From assembly GCA_024449915.1 (NCBI GenBank), contig JAMZAV010000006.1:620001-684000 (forward strand): a stretch of DNA of 64,000 nt, given 5' to 3'. The DNA is from Sweltsa coloradensis. Lineage: Eukaryota; Arthropoda; Insecta; Plecoptera; Chloroperlidae. Of the stretch, positions 45,027-57,900 are shown one piece after another (the first letter of the stretch is position 1; each line of letters starts with the position of its first letter). Both the position numbers and the translations under genes were made by a program. The notes beneath the pieces are model-generated. The model was not told the DNA's origin and ran no database searches. It saw only the letters and a program-made list of their open reading frames with translations.

Positions 45027-46778
45027 GGCACAAGGGGGCCAAAAATAATTAGCAATACAATAAAAAAAATAATAATCAGCAAAAATAATTAATATTCAAA
45101 CATAAAATATATGAAAATTATAATGACAACATTTTATAATTTGATGACTTATTATAAACCAGACAAACATTAAATTATTGATTGTGAAAATAGAAAGCAG
45201 AGTCGATTGTTGGAAATCAATAATATGTAGAATATTCGGTCCAGCACATAACACAACAAAGTCGTTTTTTTTAATTTCTGAATTGTAGTAAATAATGAAA
45301 AAAAGCTTGTTATTGTCTGTGATAATTCATTGCCAAGAGTCTGCTGAAGAGGAAACTAGCATGACCCCGTCTCCCCCCAATGAATTTTCAATATAGGCAG
45401 GGTTTGAATTGTTTTTTATGTTTTTTTAGTATCCATTTTACAAAAACTACAATGACATTATTTCGGTATGTGTTCAGTTCAGCACACTAACTTTTTTAAT
45501 CGCTCTCTTAAAACCTCATTTACTAGAACTTCGGCGGTGGCTAGTTAGTATGGGGGCATTTCCCCCTACTGACCCCGCCACTTTTTAAAGTTGCACTTCG
45601 ATCATTTTTAGGTGCACAGGTAGGGGGATTTAAAAACAACTACTTGCCCCCTCCTTCAAAACTCCTGCCGACACCCCGGCAACGGCAAGTTCCTGATGTG
45701 GCAAAACGAACACAATCCCACATCAATTCCCTAAAAAGTAACTCGTCTTCGGGAACGCGTTGCTCCCCAAGACTGTTCATCGCCAAAGTGGCTTCTGATA
45801 TCGGTGCGAGCTAGGTGATGAGTAGGTGAAGAAGCGAAGACAAGGGGGTAGGTTAGGGGGGCCCGTAATTAAATCTTGCGCGGGGGCCTGAAGCAGTTCG
45901 TCACTGGTGGTAAATACAATATGTGCTATAATGTTCTGTGTGGAAGCCAGCAGTGATTTTGCTCGCAGTATTTTATGTAGATGAATCTAAGTTCAGTTAA
46001 GTTTCTAACGCCAATCAAACGAAAATGTACTGTACGTAATTTCCAGCAATTATTTTTTAACTACTTTTATAGCAATCGAAAATGGTGAAGACTCTGATTA
46101 TAGGGAAGTCGTTGATTCGATACCCAACAATCTAGGCAGAAAAGTTGTGTAGCCTACGTAGTTTTCTTGTGTTAATAACTCAAATTATTCTGGAACTAAG
46201 TCATCTCAAAATAGTCATTCTACATTCCCTCACTATTTCCCCTGGGAAAAAAATGATATTATGTTTACGTAAAGAGGGGCATTAAGGTGTCTCTGGGCAG
46301 GCTTTTAAACGAAAATTGTATGATACAATATATTAACGATGAAAAGTAAGCTATTAAATCATTCACCAATAATATAAACAATATAGTATTATTATGCGAT
46401 CCAATTGACGACTAAAGCATGCACTTTTACATATACCTACAGATTCAAACGGATTTTGGGTATAAGTTTGTTCGAGGCACAATTTATTAATCTCTTCTAC
46501 TATTTGGACTTCTATTGGTGAAAACATGTAATTACAACACTTTAACTTATATAAACAAAGCAATAATAACGCAACACATTATAATTTTAATGCAATGTCC
46601 TTTTTAAATTCCTACAGGCTCGGTGTAAACAATGTTTTCTATCACTTGAACACATCTCACTTTCAATACAAATTTAGTTATCACACTGTGCCATGTGCGG
46701 TAGAATCAATCCATTGTAATATCTTAATAAATCAATTATAAGCAATATCAGGGTTTGTCAAAACTGTTGATCACATTA
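45027..46778. other. Remainder of spacer B and start of type II 3' flank
   Basis: 45027-45910 matches 12600-13440. 45950-46400 matches 13590-13620 plus 14841-15250, omitting the H3 insertions. 46440-46740 matches the 3' flank of type II exons. No gene is seen. Confidence 0.6.
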
Positions 46779-47395
46779 TTGGATGAGCGTAGCGAGCGTA
46801 GCGAGCGAAGCGAAGATTCCATTTCACTACACTGGAGAAAAAAATCCGGAATGTTTTTTTTTTTTTTTTTTTTTTTTTTTTTCTGTATTTTTGTCTGTCT
46901 GTTAACACGATTCCGGCTAAACCGATACTCCGATTGCGATGAAATTTTATGGAGGCCTTCGAAATCTCTGAACTAAGAACTGCCACGTTTTTGAGCGCAA
47001 TTGAAAAATTATTTCTCATGAAAATCGCAGTTTTACGATTTTTTTCGATTTTTAAAAAATTTCTTCGACTTATAACTCCTACATGCTTTATCCGATTGTA
47101 ATGATTTTTTCACAGAACCTTAATTTTAAGAATTAATATATTCGTGTAAAATTTGTGCGCAATCGAATAAAATTTCTTATGAAAATTTCAATATTTCGAT
47201 TTTTTCCTTTTTAAAATTACCATTAATTAAAAAAAAAAAAAGTTAATTTTTTATTTAATTTGATTTAATTTAAAAAAAATTTCAACAAAGTTCTGATTTT
47301 TTCACAGAACAACAGAAAATCCGCAAAACACATGGCAGCTCAATTCACCAATTACGCTCATCCAACAACGCGGCGGGACTTAAGCGTTTTCCTAG
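46779..47395 (+). mobile_element. Helentron-like element, subfamily H1 (copy f)
   Basis: A complete copy: TTGGATGAGCGTAGCGAGCG, a poly(T) tract at 46854-46882, inverted GCTCATCCAA, hairpin AACGC...GCGTT and CCTAG. Its 617 bp is close to the 652-1262 copy. Confidence 0.75.
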
Positions 47396-47413
47396 TATAC
47401 TTTAACGCTTTAC

Positions 47414-47766
47414 TGAGGCTATTCGTCCTCAAATTTTTTCATTTAGCGATATAAATCGGTACAAAATACAGCCAAACGAAACAATTCGCAGGAAAGACAT
47501 CTGTAAAAATAAAACTTTTTTCTCTCAGTCAGCCTCTAGAAAACTAGTTGAAAATTAATGTCACAAAAACACAACTGTCTACGTTGAATGGTGTGCTTGG
47601 ACGAATTGAGGTTTGAAATTATTTTGAAGTGGCGATATTTGCCGTGTGCCCGATCAGAAAAAATGGAAAAATAGTTTTGATTTTCTGATAGAGCCAGGTT
47701 TCAAAGCCATATTTTGACTTGGTAGCATATTTGGGAAGATAAAAAAACTCGGTCGAATAGCTTTAA
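47414..47766. mobile_element. MITE-like element H5 with AGGCTATTCG ends
   Basis: AGGCTATTCGTCC on the left is mirrored by GGTCGAATAGCTTT on the right. A related sequence, partly in palindromic form, is at 63544-64000. No coding frame is seen. Confidence 0.5.
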
Positions 47767-47987
47767 CATAAAAATTAACTATTTAAATAATATAACTTTG
47801 AAGTCAATCTTACATTAATATATTGCTGACACTGAAATGCCATGGCAAAAATGAAACGAAGTTTGTCAAGAAAATGTAATCTGGTCATTAAAAATAAAAT
47901 ATGTGTTATGTGTTCACTTCAGTGTTTTGTTGTCATAGTTATCATCAAAATATACGTACACACAAATTATTCACAAACTATTGAATA

Positions 47988-48623
47988 CTAGGAAAACGCT
48001 AAAGTCCCGTCGCGTTGTTGAGCGAGCACCGGTACGTGCAACACGACCCGAGTACGACATTCCCATAATGTTACATACCAATAAGTCTTGAAGGTCTTGA
48101 CCGATTTAGCTGAAAATTTGTAAAATAGGAGAGAATGGATAAAATCCACCGCCATCTAGAGGACCTTGACATCATTTCTTTAGGAAAACTATTTTAACTC
48201 TTGATTACTTCTAGGTGGCAGTGCATAGTGACCAGAATTCTCGTGCGACTTTTCGTTTCGTTGCCATGGAACGGTACTTTGTTATAATGTAATTTCCATC
48301 TACACTACTTATCGGATCAAAATAAAATTAACATATTCGTGACCAGACGGACATTCTAAATGATTTGGCCACCTCAGATTTTGTCGCCGTTTAGTTTGAA
48401 AAAAAAACTTTCGATTAACTTTAATGTAACTTTTTAACTTTTTGAACGATTTTGCCACAAAACTATACAGCAACCCGCATAGGTGGTATGTACATGTGTG
48501 CAAAATTTCAGGTCGATCAGAGAAACGGTGCGACCTGTACCGAAGCAGTAACAGAAAAAAAAACAAAAAAACAGACATTCGAGCCATAAGAGTCAAGTGG
48601 AGACGCTCGCTACGCTCGCTCAA
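47988..48623 (-). mobile_element. Helentron-like element, subfamily H4
   Basis: On the minus strand it begins TTGAGCGAGCGTAGCGAGCG (48623). It ends with inverted GCTCGCTCAA, then AACGC...GCGTT and CCTAG (47988). The ends differ from H1-H3 but the architecture is the same. The interior differs, with phrases such as ACCTGAAATTTTGCACAC. Confidence 0.65.
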
Positions 48624-49560
48624 TTATTCCTTAGTTATTGCAGTGACTTAGAAATGTATGACTAGACAGCGTAACATCTCAAAATAATGTAACAGATCCG
48701 TATTTGGTTTTTGGTCGTCCCACCGCCACAAAACGTTGGAAAACTAAGAATACAATAATTTCAATATTGTTTAACCATGGAGTTATAAATAGTACTGGCG
48801 TACTGGAGGCGCAGGTGTGTGGTCGGCGGTGTACAAGTTAGCACTTCAAATTGGCAGACATTTTGATTGTTTACTTTGGTAACCAAGGTAACCTTGGGCC
48901 TACCACAGTTCATTGTAGCAAAGTTTAACCTGCTAGTAGTGGTTATAACAATCAAAATGGCGAATAGGTTCAAACAAACAAACACGATCGTGGACGTGCT
49001 GTTCCATTTGAGCTAGACCTCCTATGGTTTAACTACTGGATTCCCCTGAAACTTTCTCATAGTGATTATTTTATTGATAATAATACATGCGGATAGCATT
49101 ATTATTATTATTATTATTGCACCGTGCGAGAGTGGCTTGACGTGACGTATTGCCTACTGTGGGTCGCACTGTCTAACTAAAGAATGAAGTGATGCGTGGA
49201 CTGCTAGTAGATTGAACTATCGTTTTCATCTCATCTTTGCTTGAAATGGAAGATGAGATTGCCCACATGGATGTTGTTGTTGGAGGCGCAGGGTGTCGTC
49301 ACGATGGGCAATGCAGGGGCGTAGGAATAGGGGGTGGGAGGGGTGCAGTTGCACCCGTGCTTTAAGAGATTGAGGTACCTCAGGGAAGTCCACGGCAAGA
49401 GGAGACCAAGTGGCAAGGTAGTTAATTAAGAAGCCTTGCACCCACGCCTATGAATTCCTAACTACGCCACTGGTACAATGTCCTCAAAACCATAATTATA
49501 ATTTTATTATAAAAGAGCCACGGAAAACCTCCAATCCTTCATATGGTCAAGTTTAAAACA
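48624..49560. other. 3' flank of type II exon 49565 with a small inverted-end repeat
   Basis: 48660-48780 matches 56085-56290, and 49125-49290 matches 56360-56560, both 3' of type II exons. A repeat with GGGGCGTAGGAAT and TAACTACGCCACTG ends occupies about 49314-49474. An (ATT)n run is at 49099-49119. No gene is seen. Confidence 0.5.
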
Positions 49561-49564
49561 CTAA

Positions 49565-50622
49565 CTAAATGGCTCCAATTTTCTCGAACTGTAGCAACAA
49601 TTTTTCAAAAACTCCTCGAAAGCGTGTACTATTATACGTTTTACCAAAATTTGAGTCAGCATCTCCTACACGCTCTTTAAAGTCTTCTCCTTGTAGCGAT
49701 GCTAAGTCTGGAGCATCTTCTGAGTTGACGAGAACTATTGGAAGAACCCAGCAAGCTGCTAAGACCCCAAACATCATCTTATCTCGCATCTCTTTCTGAA
49801 GCTCCTCGAAACTGAATGCCAGTGATTCACAATCTATACTCTTCAAAGTCACCACCAGTGTCTTGTAGTAATACGATATGAGCTCATCCCAGTGGTTCTG
49901 TCGTACTTCCTGACTCGGACTGGTATACATAAAGTATTGAATGTCCAAAGCTGGTGAAGCATAACGACTTATTTGAAAGTCCACATATTTCAAACTATGA
50001 ACTTCGCCGTTTTCGGCATATTGGAAAAGCATGTTGTTTGTCCAACCATCTCCGTGATTCAAGACAGCTATACCGCCATCTTTCACTTTTACCATCTCAT
50101 TTGTCTCACCTACAAAATCAATCTTACGAAGCTTGTCGCTGAATCTTTCAAAACCTTCCCACGTATCTATTGAATCAGCTAGCAGATCAATAGTGGTTTT
50201 AATAAATTGGTTATTTCGTCCTGTACGTTCCTCATTGAAGAATGGTTCGGTGTAATAATCCACGCTGGTCGGGTCTTGTGCCACTAGACCTATAGACAGG
50301 GCGTGGAGGCGAGCCATGGCTCCCAGCGCAAGCTTGGTGTGTTGGAGGTCTAGGCCACTGTGTCGATCTGCCAACTTGAAGCCGTCTTGGTACAGGTCGC
50401 GCATCACTATGGTGTGAGGTCGGTTCGTCTTGTAGGACTTGGCTGAGAAGGTCGTCCGTCCAGCGCCGGAGAAGCTCGCTTGCAGCTTGTAGAGGGCTGG
50501 AAGGGTGTCCTGGTACATCTTGGTCTCTCGCTCGAAAATGCCGCCTCCGATTTTTAGTTTGGTCTTCATTCCGGCGTTAGGGAGGCTCTTCACGATCAAC
50601 GAGACATAGGTGGTCTTTCCTC
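49565..50622 (-). CDS. EcKL kinase-core exon, type II
   Basis: Intact EcKL core exon; with a first exon of 60 codons it gives about 412 residues. The exon starts at the acceptor TTTCAAG|GAGGA (50622) and continues to a stop at 49565. Motifs are SLIVKSLP (K72), FERETKMYQ (E93), HGDGWTNN and YVDFQ. Residue numbers follow the two-exon model. No first exon is visible between here and 53843, nor further right in the window. It is most like 53843 and 58066. It should act as a small-molecule kinase in the cytoplasm; the substrate is not deducible. Confidence 0.88.
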
Positions 50623-50629
50623 CTTGAAA

Positions 50630-51690
50630 CGTATAAACAAATTATATGTATTATTCGAAATAATTGATGCCAGTTACTTCTGAAGTTGTGTAGGGGACAT
50701 ACACCAATATATCGAGGGCATGGTTAAATCGTTGCAATCTTTAAAATATTTTCACCAGTATCTAATTTTTCACATTCGAATGATGAACTAGTGCCTTAAT
50801 ATTACACGTTTATGTATAGGGATTAGGAAGAAATGGGATGTTACTGTTTTTATGAAAATCTCTGTTTTCGACTACTATATAGATTTCATTTCTTTACTTA
50901 TGCCGAGTTTCGCTTAATTTAATACCATGTTATACCTGATTTAAAGGTTTGACAACTAATAAGCGTCCTTCATAAGATGGGCTAAATTAAACTGAATCTT
51001 GATGTTAAGCAAATATAGATAATAAAACACAATAAAATCAATTTGAAATCAAAAATCAGCTAACCTTAGATCAAGAATAAGTATGAAAATAGTGAATTCA
51101 TAAAAGAAAAGGTTAAAATATTCAAGAAAAACGTTAAAACAAAATTCCGACTCAATCTATGAGACGGTTTTACTTGAAGGATACAAATGATACGTTAATT
51201 TAACCCTATGAACATCTCTAGCGTCCTCTAAAGATATGGCTCAGTGCTAATGGATTTGTGTTAAATTAAAAATTACTAAAATTAGAAAACGCAATTTTAC
51301 GCTGACTAAACCAAATACACATAGCCTAACATTAAGAAAGATAAGTTACAATTATCAATACCATACTAAGCTAAGCTCAGTTCACTTTCAAGAAAAGACT
51401 TCCAACATACTACTCAATCTAAACGAATGGTTTAACTGTAAACGGATACACTAATGCTATCTAGAAGTTTACCCTATACTGTTCATGTTGGCCAATAGTT
51501 TGGCACTTCAGTGCTAATGTCCTTTTTTTTAAAATTAATAAATACATTAGAAGTATAGGGAAGAAGCGGGAGGTTGTTACGCCATGCAAATAGTCAAATA
51601 ACCAACAATAAGACCTGAACAATTAAGTAAACATATAGTTTACAACTTATCAATACCACGTCATGCGTAATCCACGATTCAGAAGAAGTC
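50630..51690. other. Intron-like AT-rich DNA, nothing recognised
   Basis: 50630-50720 is the shared type II 5' flank (compare 54905-54990). The rest is AT-rich with no element ends or exon. Confidence 0.4.
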
Positions 51691-51691
51691 C

Positions 51692-51877
51692 TCACACAGT
51701 GATGGTCTGATCAGTGATTTCTTTGACGTCACATAGGTAGAGTAAGTCGAGACCACACAAAGCGAGTGCAGGGGTGATGGCTGGATCAAATTCTATCTCA
51801 CCTTGTGTGGTCTCAACTATATCCTCGTCCATGAAGTCAGAGCTGCACTTATTAGGCCTGATAAAGTAGGCCTCACT
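51692..51877 (-). CDS. Possible orphan terminal exon of unknown gene
   Basis: The minus strand is open for about 60 codons, ending in a stop at 51692-51694. It contains the phrases DFMDEDIVETTQGEIEFD and CGLDLLYLCDVKEITD. Composition is coding-like and GC-richer than its surroundings. A candidate acceptor (CTCTGTGAACGAG) precedes it. I do not recognise the family and found no second copy in this window. It could be a gene unrelated to the array, a pseudogene fragment or chance. Confidence 0.35.
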   Translation of the reverse strand, partial: SEAYFIRPNKCSSDFMDEDIVETTQGEIEFDPAITPALALCGLDLLYLCDVKEITDQTITV

Positions 51878-52138
51878 CGTTCACAGAGGTCAAGAGGTAG
51901 AGACGTTTCCCATTATTTTGTTTGAATTGATCGCAGGAAGCTTAGGGACTCCCTCTTCATGTAACTAACTAGGTATAGGTTCTGAGGATAGTTGTATATA
52001 AATACCCAAATGTGTGTGTAGTATTTGATCCCAGCACCCATCGATTGACTCATTATAATGCTTATAACAATTAATCGGTCAGAATTGCCAGGAGTGGTCC
52101 GCTACTGGCCCGACACATTTTGCAAACTTTTTGTAAAC

Positions 52139-52220
52139 CGAAGGAGGAGGAGAAGAAGAAGAAGAAGAAGAAGAAGAAGAAGAAGAAGAAGAAGAAGAAG
52201 AAGAAGAAGAAAGAAAGAAT
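52139..52220. repeat. (GAA)n microsatellite
   Basis: AGG/AAG followed by a long, nearly perfect AAG/GAA trinucleotide run. The arginine-rich open frame through it is not a gene. Confidence 0.9.
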
Positions 52221-52229
52221 TACTATACC

Positions 52230-52273
52230 AGAGTCGATAAAGAAGTTTCCCCTGAAACTTCTTTATCGACTCT
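52230..52273. repeat. Perfect 19-bp stem hairpin
   Basis: AGAGTCGATAAAGAAGTTT, then CCCCTG, then AAACTTCTTTATCGACTCT: an exact inverted repeat with a 6-base loop. It lies 10 bp after the GAA run. Confidence 0.85.
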
Positions 52274-52279
52274 GCTACT

Positions 52280-53840
52280 ACTTTTATTAAAACATATTCA
52301 TGTTATTCGGATGGATTTTGGGTCGGAGTTTGTTGTAAGGGCAACTCATCTGTTATACGCATTAAAACGTAAAACTATATTGGTGTGACCAATACATGCA
52401 AATTATACAAATTGGAAAATAATGGTAACTGGTATGTTCAAAATGAGCAGATTGCTACTATTCCGATCTATTCAGATCTATAATGCTCCAACAATCTGAT
52501 GTGTTGTAAACTAAAGCGTCTCGGTAGCTGGGAGGTAAAACATCCAACCAACAATTAGGAGGCCCGAGTTCGATACCATCTGAGATGTTTTTTTAAAAAT
52601 CTGTATTGATTTCCATATAATAACACAATCGTATTTTAATCATTTCATATTGCAGGTATAAATCAATGACATGTGAAAGTATATAATCAACAAACAACAC
52701 AATGTATAAGGCAATATTGTACTTTTTAAATACTGAAAAGCTCTGTGTAAACTTTGTGTCTTCAATCGTAAGAAAATAATATCTTCTCTTGTTTCGATAC
52801 AAAGTTAGCACACCGTGTCCAGTGTGGTGGTATAAATTACATCGGAATATTTTGTTTAACCAATTATTAGCAATTCTAGATCAGTGTTTACTAAAACTGT
52901 TAGCAAAATATATAATTTACTGCTTATCCTGACATTGAAGTAAACGATTTATAATTAATATATCTTTGGTATCAATTTACCATTACATTGCAAACACTGT
53001 AATGTAATGGCAAAAACGAAACAAAGTTACTAACAAACATAATAATATGTAATTTGAACCACTATCACAAACAAATACAATATAATAAGTGTGGATTTAA
53101 ATATTTTGTGGATCATGATAAAAATAAAGTTATCCTAAATCACAACTTGCTCATTTTTCGTGCACAAATTAATTAATATTATTCAATTGTTATTAATTTA
53201 CTGTATAAATAAGATATGATGTATACTTTGACAGTGTAACATCTCACAATATTGAACAGATTTGTGTTTTGTTTTTGGTGAAATCATTTACAGATACCAA
53301 GTATGTATACATATTGAAATAACATTCTTATCCCGTACACTATTTATACACCCGTCAATTCGGATGTTTTGTCAGGTTGGATACACCAAAGCCACGTAAT
53401 GTTGGTGTTGGAAGTAAATTATATGAGTTTTCTATAAAAGACTCAAATATAAAAAATACTACCAAAATATTGTACAACTACGAGATTCCCCAATAACTTC
53501 ATTGTAGTGATTAATTTATTCGATAATAATACTAGACGTATTTTGGGACATTTCTCCACGTTAGTGGGAGTGTTATAACTCACTTAACTGTGTTATTGCG
53601 CGCTTGCCGCTTCACAGCCATTGTATTAACGACTGAGGTGAAACCTTGGTTGCTTCTAGATTGAACTCTCGTTTTCACCCCATGTGTGCTAGCGTTGAAG
53701 ATAAGATTTCGCAATGGTCTGTTGTAATTGGGCACGTGGGGTGGCGTCACGATGGTGCAATAACCCAAAACCATCCAATATCATTATTACGGGCCACAAA
53801 AGCCTCCAATAATTCATATTTAATCATGCTAAAAAACCCG
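52280..53840. other. 3' flank of type II exon 53843
   Basis: 52500-53840 aligns with 56730-58060, the 3' flank of exon 58066. It includes the tRNA-like relic at 52514 and the phrase TTGAACTCTCGTTTTCACCCC. No gene is seen. Confidence 0.55.
52514..52588 (+). pseudogene. tRNA-like relic downstream of type II kinase exon
   Basis: GCGTCTCGGTAGCTGGGAGG at the 5' end, B-box-like CCGAGTTCGATACC, and CTGAGATG at the 3' end. Related to 2793-2863 and 56745-56813. Stems are imperfect. Confidence 0.5.
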
Positions 53841-53842
53841 AA

Positions 53843-54900
53843 CTATATAGCTCCAATTTTCTCAAAATGTAGCAACAATTTTTCAAACACTCCTCGAAAG
53901 CGTGTACCATTGTACGTTTTACCAAAATTTAAGTTAGCATCTGCTATACGTTCTCCGAAGTCATCTCCTTGCAGTGCTGCTATGTCTGGCGCATCTTCTG
54001 AGTTGACGAGAACTATTGGAAGGACCCAGCAAGATGCCAAGACCCCGTACATCATCTTATCTCGCATCTCTTCCTGAAGCTCCTCGAAACTGAATGCCAG
54101 TGTCTCACAATCTATGCTCTTCAAAGTCTCCACCAGTGTCTTGTAGTAATACGATATAAGCTCATCCCAATACTTCTCTCGTACTTCCTGACTCGGACTG
54201 GTGTGCATGAAGTATTGAATGTCCAATGCTGGTGAAGCATAACGACTTATTTGGTAGTCCACATATTTCATACACTGAACTTCGCCGTTCTTGGCATATT
54301 TGAAGAGCATGTTATTGGTCCAACCATCTCCGTGATTCAAGACAGCTATACCCCCATCTTTAACTTTTACCATCTCATTTGTTTCACCTACAAAATCAAT
54401 CTTACGAAGTTTGTCACTGAATCTTTCAAACCCTTGCCAAGTATCTATTGAGTCAGCTAGCAGATCAACAGTTGTTCTGATGAATTGGTTATTCCGTGCT
54501 TTACGTTTCTCATAAAAGAATGGTTCGGTGTAATAATCAAAGCTGGTCGGGTCTTGTGCCACTAGACAGATAGACAGGGCGTGGAGGCGAGCCATGGCTC
54601 CCAGCGCAAGCTTGGTGTGTTGGAGGTCTAGGCCACTGTGTCGATCTGCCAACTTGAAGCCGTCTTGGTACAGGTCGCGAAGCACTAGGGTGTGAGGTCG
54701 GGTCGTCTTGTAGGACTTGGCTGAGAAGGTCGACAATTCATCGTCGGAGAGGCTCGCTTGCAGCTTGTAGAGTTTTGGAAGTGTGTCCTGGTACATCTTG
54801 GTCTCTCGTTCGAAGACGCGGCATTCGACTATCAGTTCGGCCATCAGTCCAGCAGTAGGGAGACTCTTTACGATCAACGAGATGTTGCCGATCTTCCCTC
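53843..54900 (-). CDS. EcKL kinase-core exon, type II
   Basis: Intact EcKL core exon, about 412 residues with a first exon. The acceptor is CGTGTCAAG|GAGGG. Motifs are SLIVKSLP (K72), FERETKMYQ (E93), HGDGWTNN and KYVDYQ, with tyrosine replacing the usual phenylalanine of DFQ. The ATP lysine, catalytic H-x-D-x4-N and metal-binding aspartate are all kept, so activity is plausible. No first exon is visible within the window. The 25533-25549 stub resembles its first codons (GKIGN). Confidence 0.88.
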
Positions 54901-54904
54901 CTTG

Positions 54905-57900
54905 ACACGTATAAAACAAATGTTAGGTATTATTTGGAAGATATGCCAGCTACTTCGGAACTTATGTCAGAGGATACATATGGGAAAAGGGGATCATCAT
55001 CAAATTATTGCATTCCAAAATGTATCTTAACAATCCTATTCAGAAAATTCTAACTAGAAAATTCGTACAGGAATGCTGTCTCAGTACATCATACATGTAT
55101 TTTTAATTCAAGCCATGTTATTTGCATTTCTATAAATTAACATTCCAGGCGACAACCACAAGTTTTGTATGATATTTAGTAAGGTGAATGTGGCCAGAAG
55201 ATTTTGATCCCCTGGATATGTTTAAGGTTCACGACATCCCCAGCGAACTTTTGTGGAATCACCTACAGATTTAGAATCTGTAACATGAGACATTACATAC
55301 TATATAAGATAAGGTAATTTATTATAAGTAAGCAACAATATCATTACACACTAATGAACCAATTCCAGCCTACAACCTTAGAGATCTGAGAAAAAGGGTG
55401 GAAATTCTGCAATTCCATTACTAAAAGTTAGCTTTGTTTACTTCAAAATAATAATATGCATGACACAAACATCAAGCACGTACTAATGCTCTGTGTGATG
55501 TTTCATGTTGCATGTATAAATCAGTGACGTGATACTGATAGTATTATCTAAGATGCAACACATTATAATTATAAAGCAATAAGTTACTTCTCTAATACCT
55601 ATAGGCTTTGTGTAAACATTGGGTTTAAAATCACTCGAACATAACTTCCCACTTTCAATAAGAATTTTGATAGCATACCGTGCCCTGCGCGTCAGTATCA
55701 TTGCATTCTAATATTATGATAATCGATTATTTTCAACTCTAGATTTAAAACTTTTGGCACATTATATACTTAACCGTTTTTCTTAACATAAAACAATACG
55801 GTTAAAACTTAATATATATATATATTTGGTATCAGTTTAACATGTACATATTGCAGACACTGTAATGCGATGGGAAATGGGAAACAAATTTACCAAGAAA
55901 AAAATTATATGAACTATTGGATCAATTTCACCAATACAATTAATACTGTAAGTCTCACTTGTTTAGCTCATGGTAAGCATCAAAATATACCTGAATTGCA
56001 TCTCTCATTTCTCCTTCACAATTTAAACAAAATTATTTATAAATTACGACAATGGTTATATAAAATATGATATGTAGTGTAAAATCTCAAAATAACGTAA
56101 CAGGTCCGTATTTGGTTTTTGGTAGGACCATGGTCGGACCATGGAGTTATAAATAGTATGGTCGGACCACCGCCACGAAACGTTGTTTTAGCTATATTGT
56201 GTTTTGACTTTTCGATAATACACAGAGACTCTAATACCCGAAAAACTACGAATACAATTATTTCAATATAGTTTAACTACTAGATTCCCCTAAAACTTCC
56301 CTCTTACTGATTATTATATTTGATAATAAAACAAGACAGAATATATTTAGACATTTCACCGTACGAGAGTGGCTTGACGTTACGTCAGCCTACTGTGGGT
56401 ACACTGTCTAACTAAAGAACGAAGTGATGCGTGGACTGCTAAAAGATTGAGCTATCGTTTGAATCCCATGTTTACTTGACGTGGAATATGAGATTACCCT
56501 CATTGATTTTGTTCTTGGTGGATGGGGTGTCGCCACGATTGTGCAATGTCCTCAAAACCATAATATGATTTTATTATAATGAGGCCGCGAAAGTCTTCAA
56601 ACCTTCATATTTGGCATGTTTAAAACACTTACGAGAAATTACTCCAATTCTCTCGAAATAAAGCAACAATTTTTCCGATCTCCGAGGTCCGATCAATTCA
56701 GAAAATTTACCAACAATCCAGATGTTATGAACAAAATCGACGTCTCGGTAGCTTGGGAGTAAAACTCATTTTAAATAATGAGAGACCTAAGCTCGATACG
56801 CGGCTGAGATTGATTTTTTACCGAGTTACCGATACCGAGTTAATTTTCATATAAGAACACAATCGTTTTCTTATCATTTAAATTTGTAGGTGTAAATCAA
56901 TGACATGTGATAGTATAATCTAACAAACAACACAATAATACATACATGGCAATATTGTTCTTTTTAAATACTGATAAGGTTTGTATAAACTTTGTGATTT
57001 TAATGTCTAGAACATAATATCTTCTCTTGTTTCAATACAAAATGTAGTTAGCACACCGTATCCAGTGTGGTAGTATAAATACATCGGAATATTTTGTTAA
57101 ACCAATTATTTGTAATTCTAGATCAGTGTTTATTAAAACTGTAAAATATATAATTTACAGCTTTTCCTAACATTAAAGTAAACGATTTACGATTTATATG
57201 TAAGGTATCAATTAACCATTACATATTGAAAAAACTGTATAATGCACTTGCAAAAGGGGAGTAAAATTGTAATTTATATGATCACTTCAATATTTTGTAG
57301 ACCATGGTAAGAATAAAATAATTATCCTGAATCACATCTTGTTTTTTTTTCCTATGATAAGTGTTCATTGGACATACAACTGCTCTTTATCAAAATTTTC
57401 TTTGTGATATTTCGACTTTTATTCAAATATCTTTTTGAAACTGAAGGTTGAACAAAGACAACAAAACAACAACCCAAAATAAGAAGATATTATAAACAAA
57501 ATGACCGTAAAAATTATCTGCTATTTTCTCTCACACAAATCCATAAAATATATTCAATATTATTAAAATTACTATATGATTAATATTATGTATAGCTTAC
57601 CAATGTGACATCTCAAAATAAACAAAACATTGGTGTCTGAGGTAAATTGTGGTTTTCTATAATAGACTCAAATACCGCAAAAAACTACGTAAATATTGTT
57701 CAACTACAAGATTTCCGGTCCCCTAGAACTTCCTAATAGTGAATAATATATATCATAGTACTAGATGGATTTTGAAACATTGCTCCGCGTTAGTGAGAGT
57801 GTAATAACTCACGTATCTGTGTTATCTTGCGCGCTTGACGCTTCACAGCCATTGTATTAATGACTGAGGTGAAGCCTTGGTTGCTTCTGGATTGAGCTCT

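Larger units (their letters stand above)
31100..46400. repeat. Spacer B (copy B of the inter-cluster segmental duplication)
   Basis: This is the paralog of spacer A (9180-15360), enlarged from about 6 kb to about 15 kb. The growth is largely due to four H2 elements (31143-33993), a hAT-like MITE (37747-38417) and a Copia element (40228-45021). The regions 34000-35620 and 35830-37000 have no confident counterpart in spacer A, apart from 35005-35300 (matching 9540-9820). They show no recognisable gene. Confidence 0.8.

Noticed and set aside
17594..47019. Repeated short frames with SSEISKA...FHRNRS-like translations at several places
   Set aside because: They are the translated core of H1/H2 elements. 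No frame is preserved as a protein, and opposite strands give equally long frames.
52058..52240. Open frame with a long arginine run
   Set aside because: It is the translation of a GAA/AAG microsatellite.
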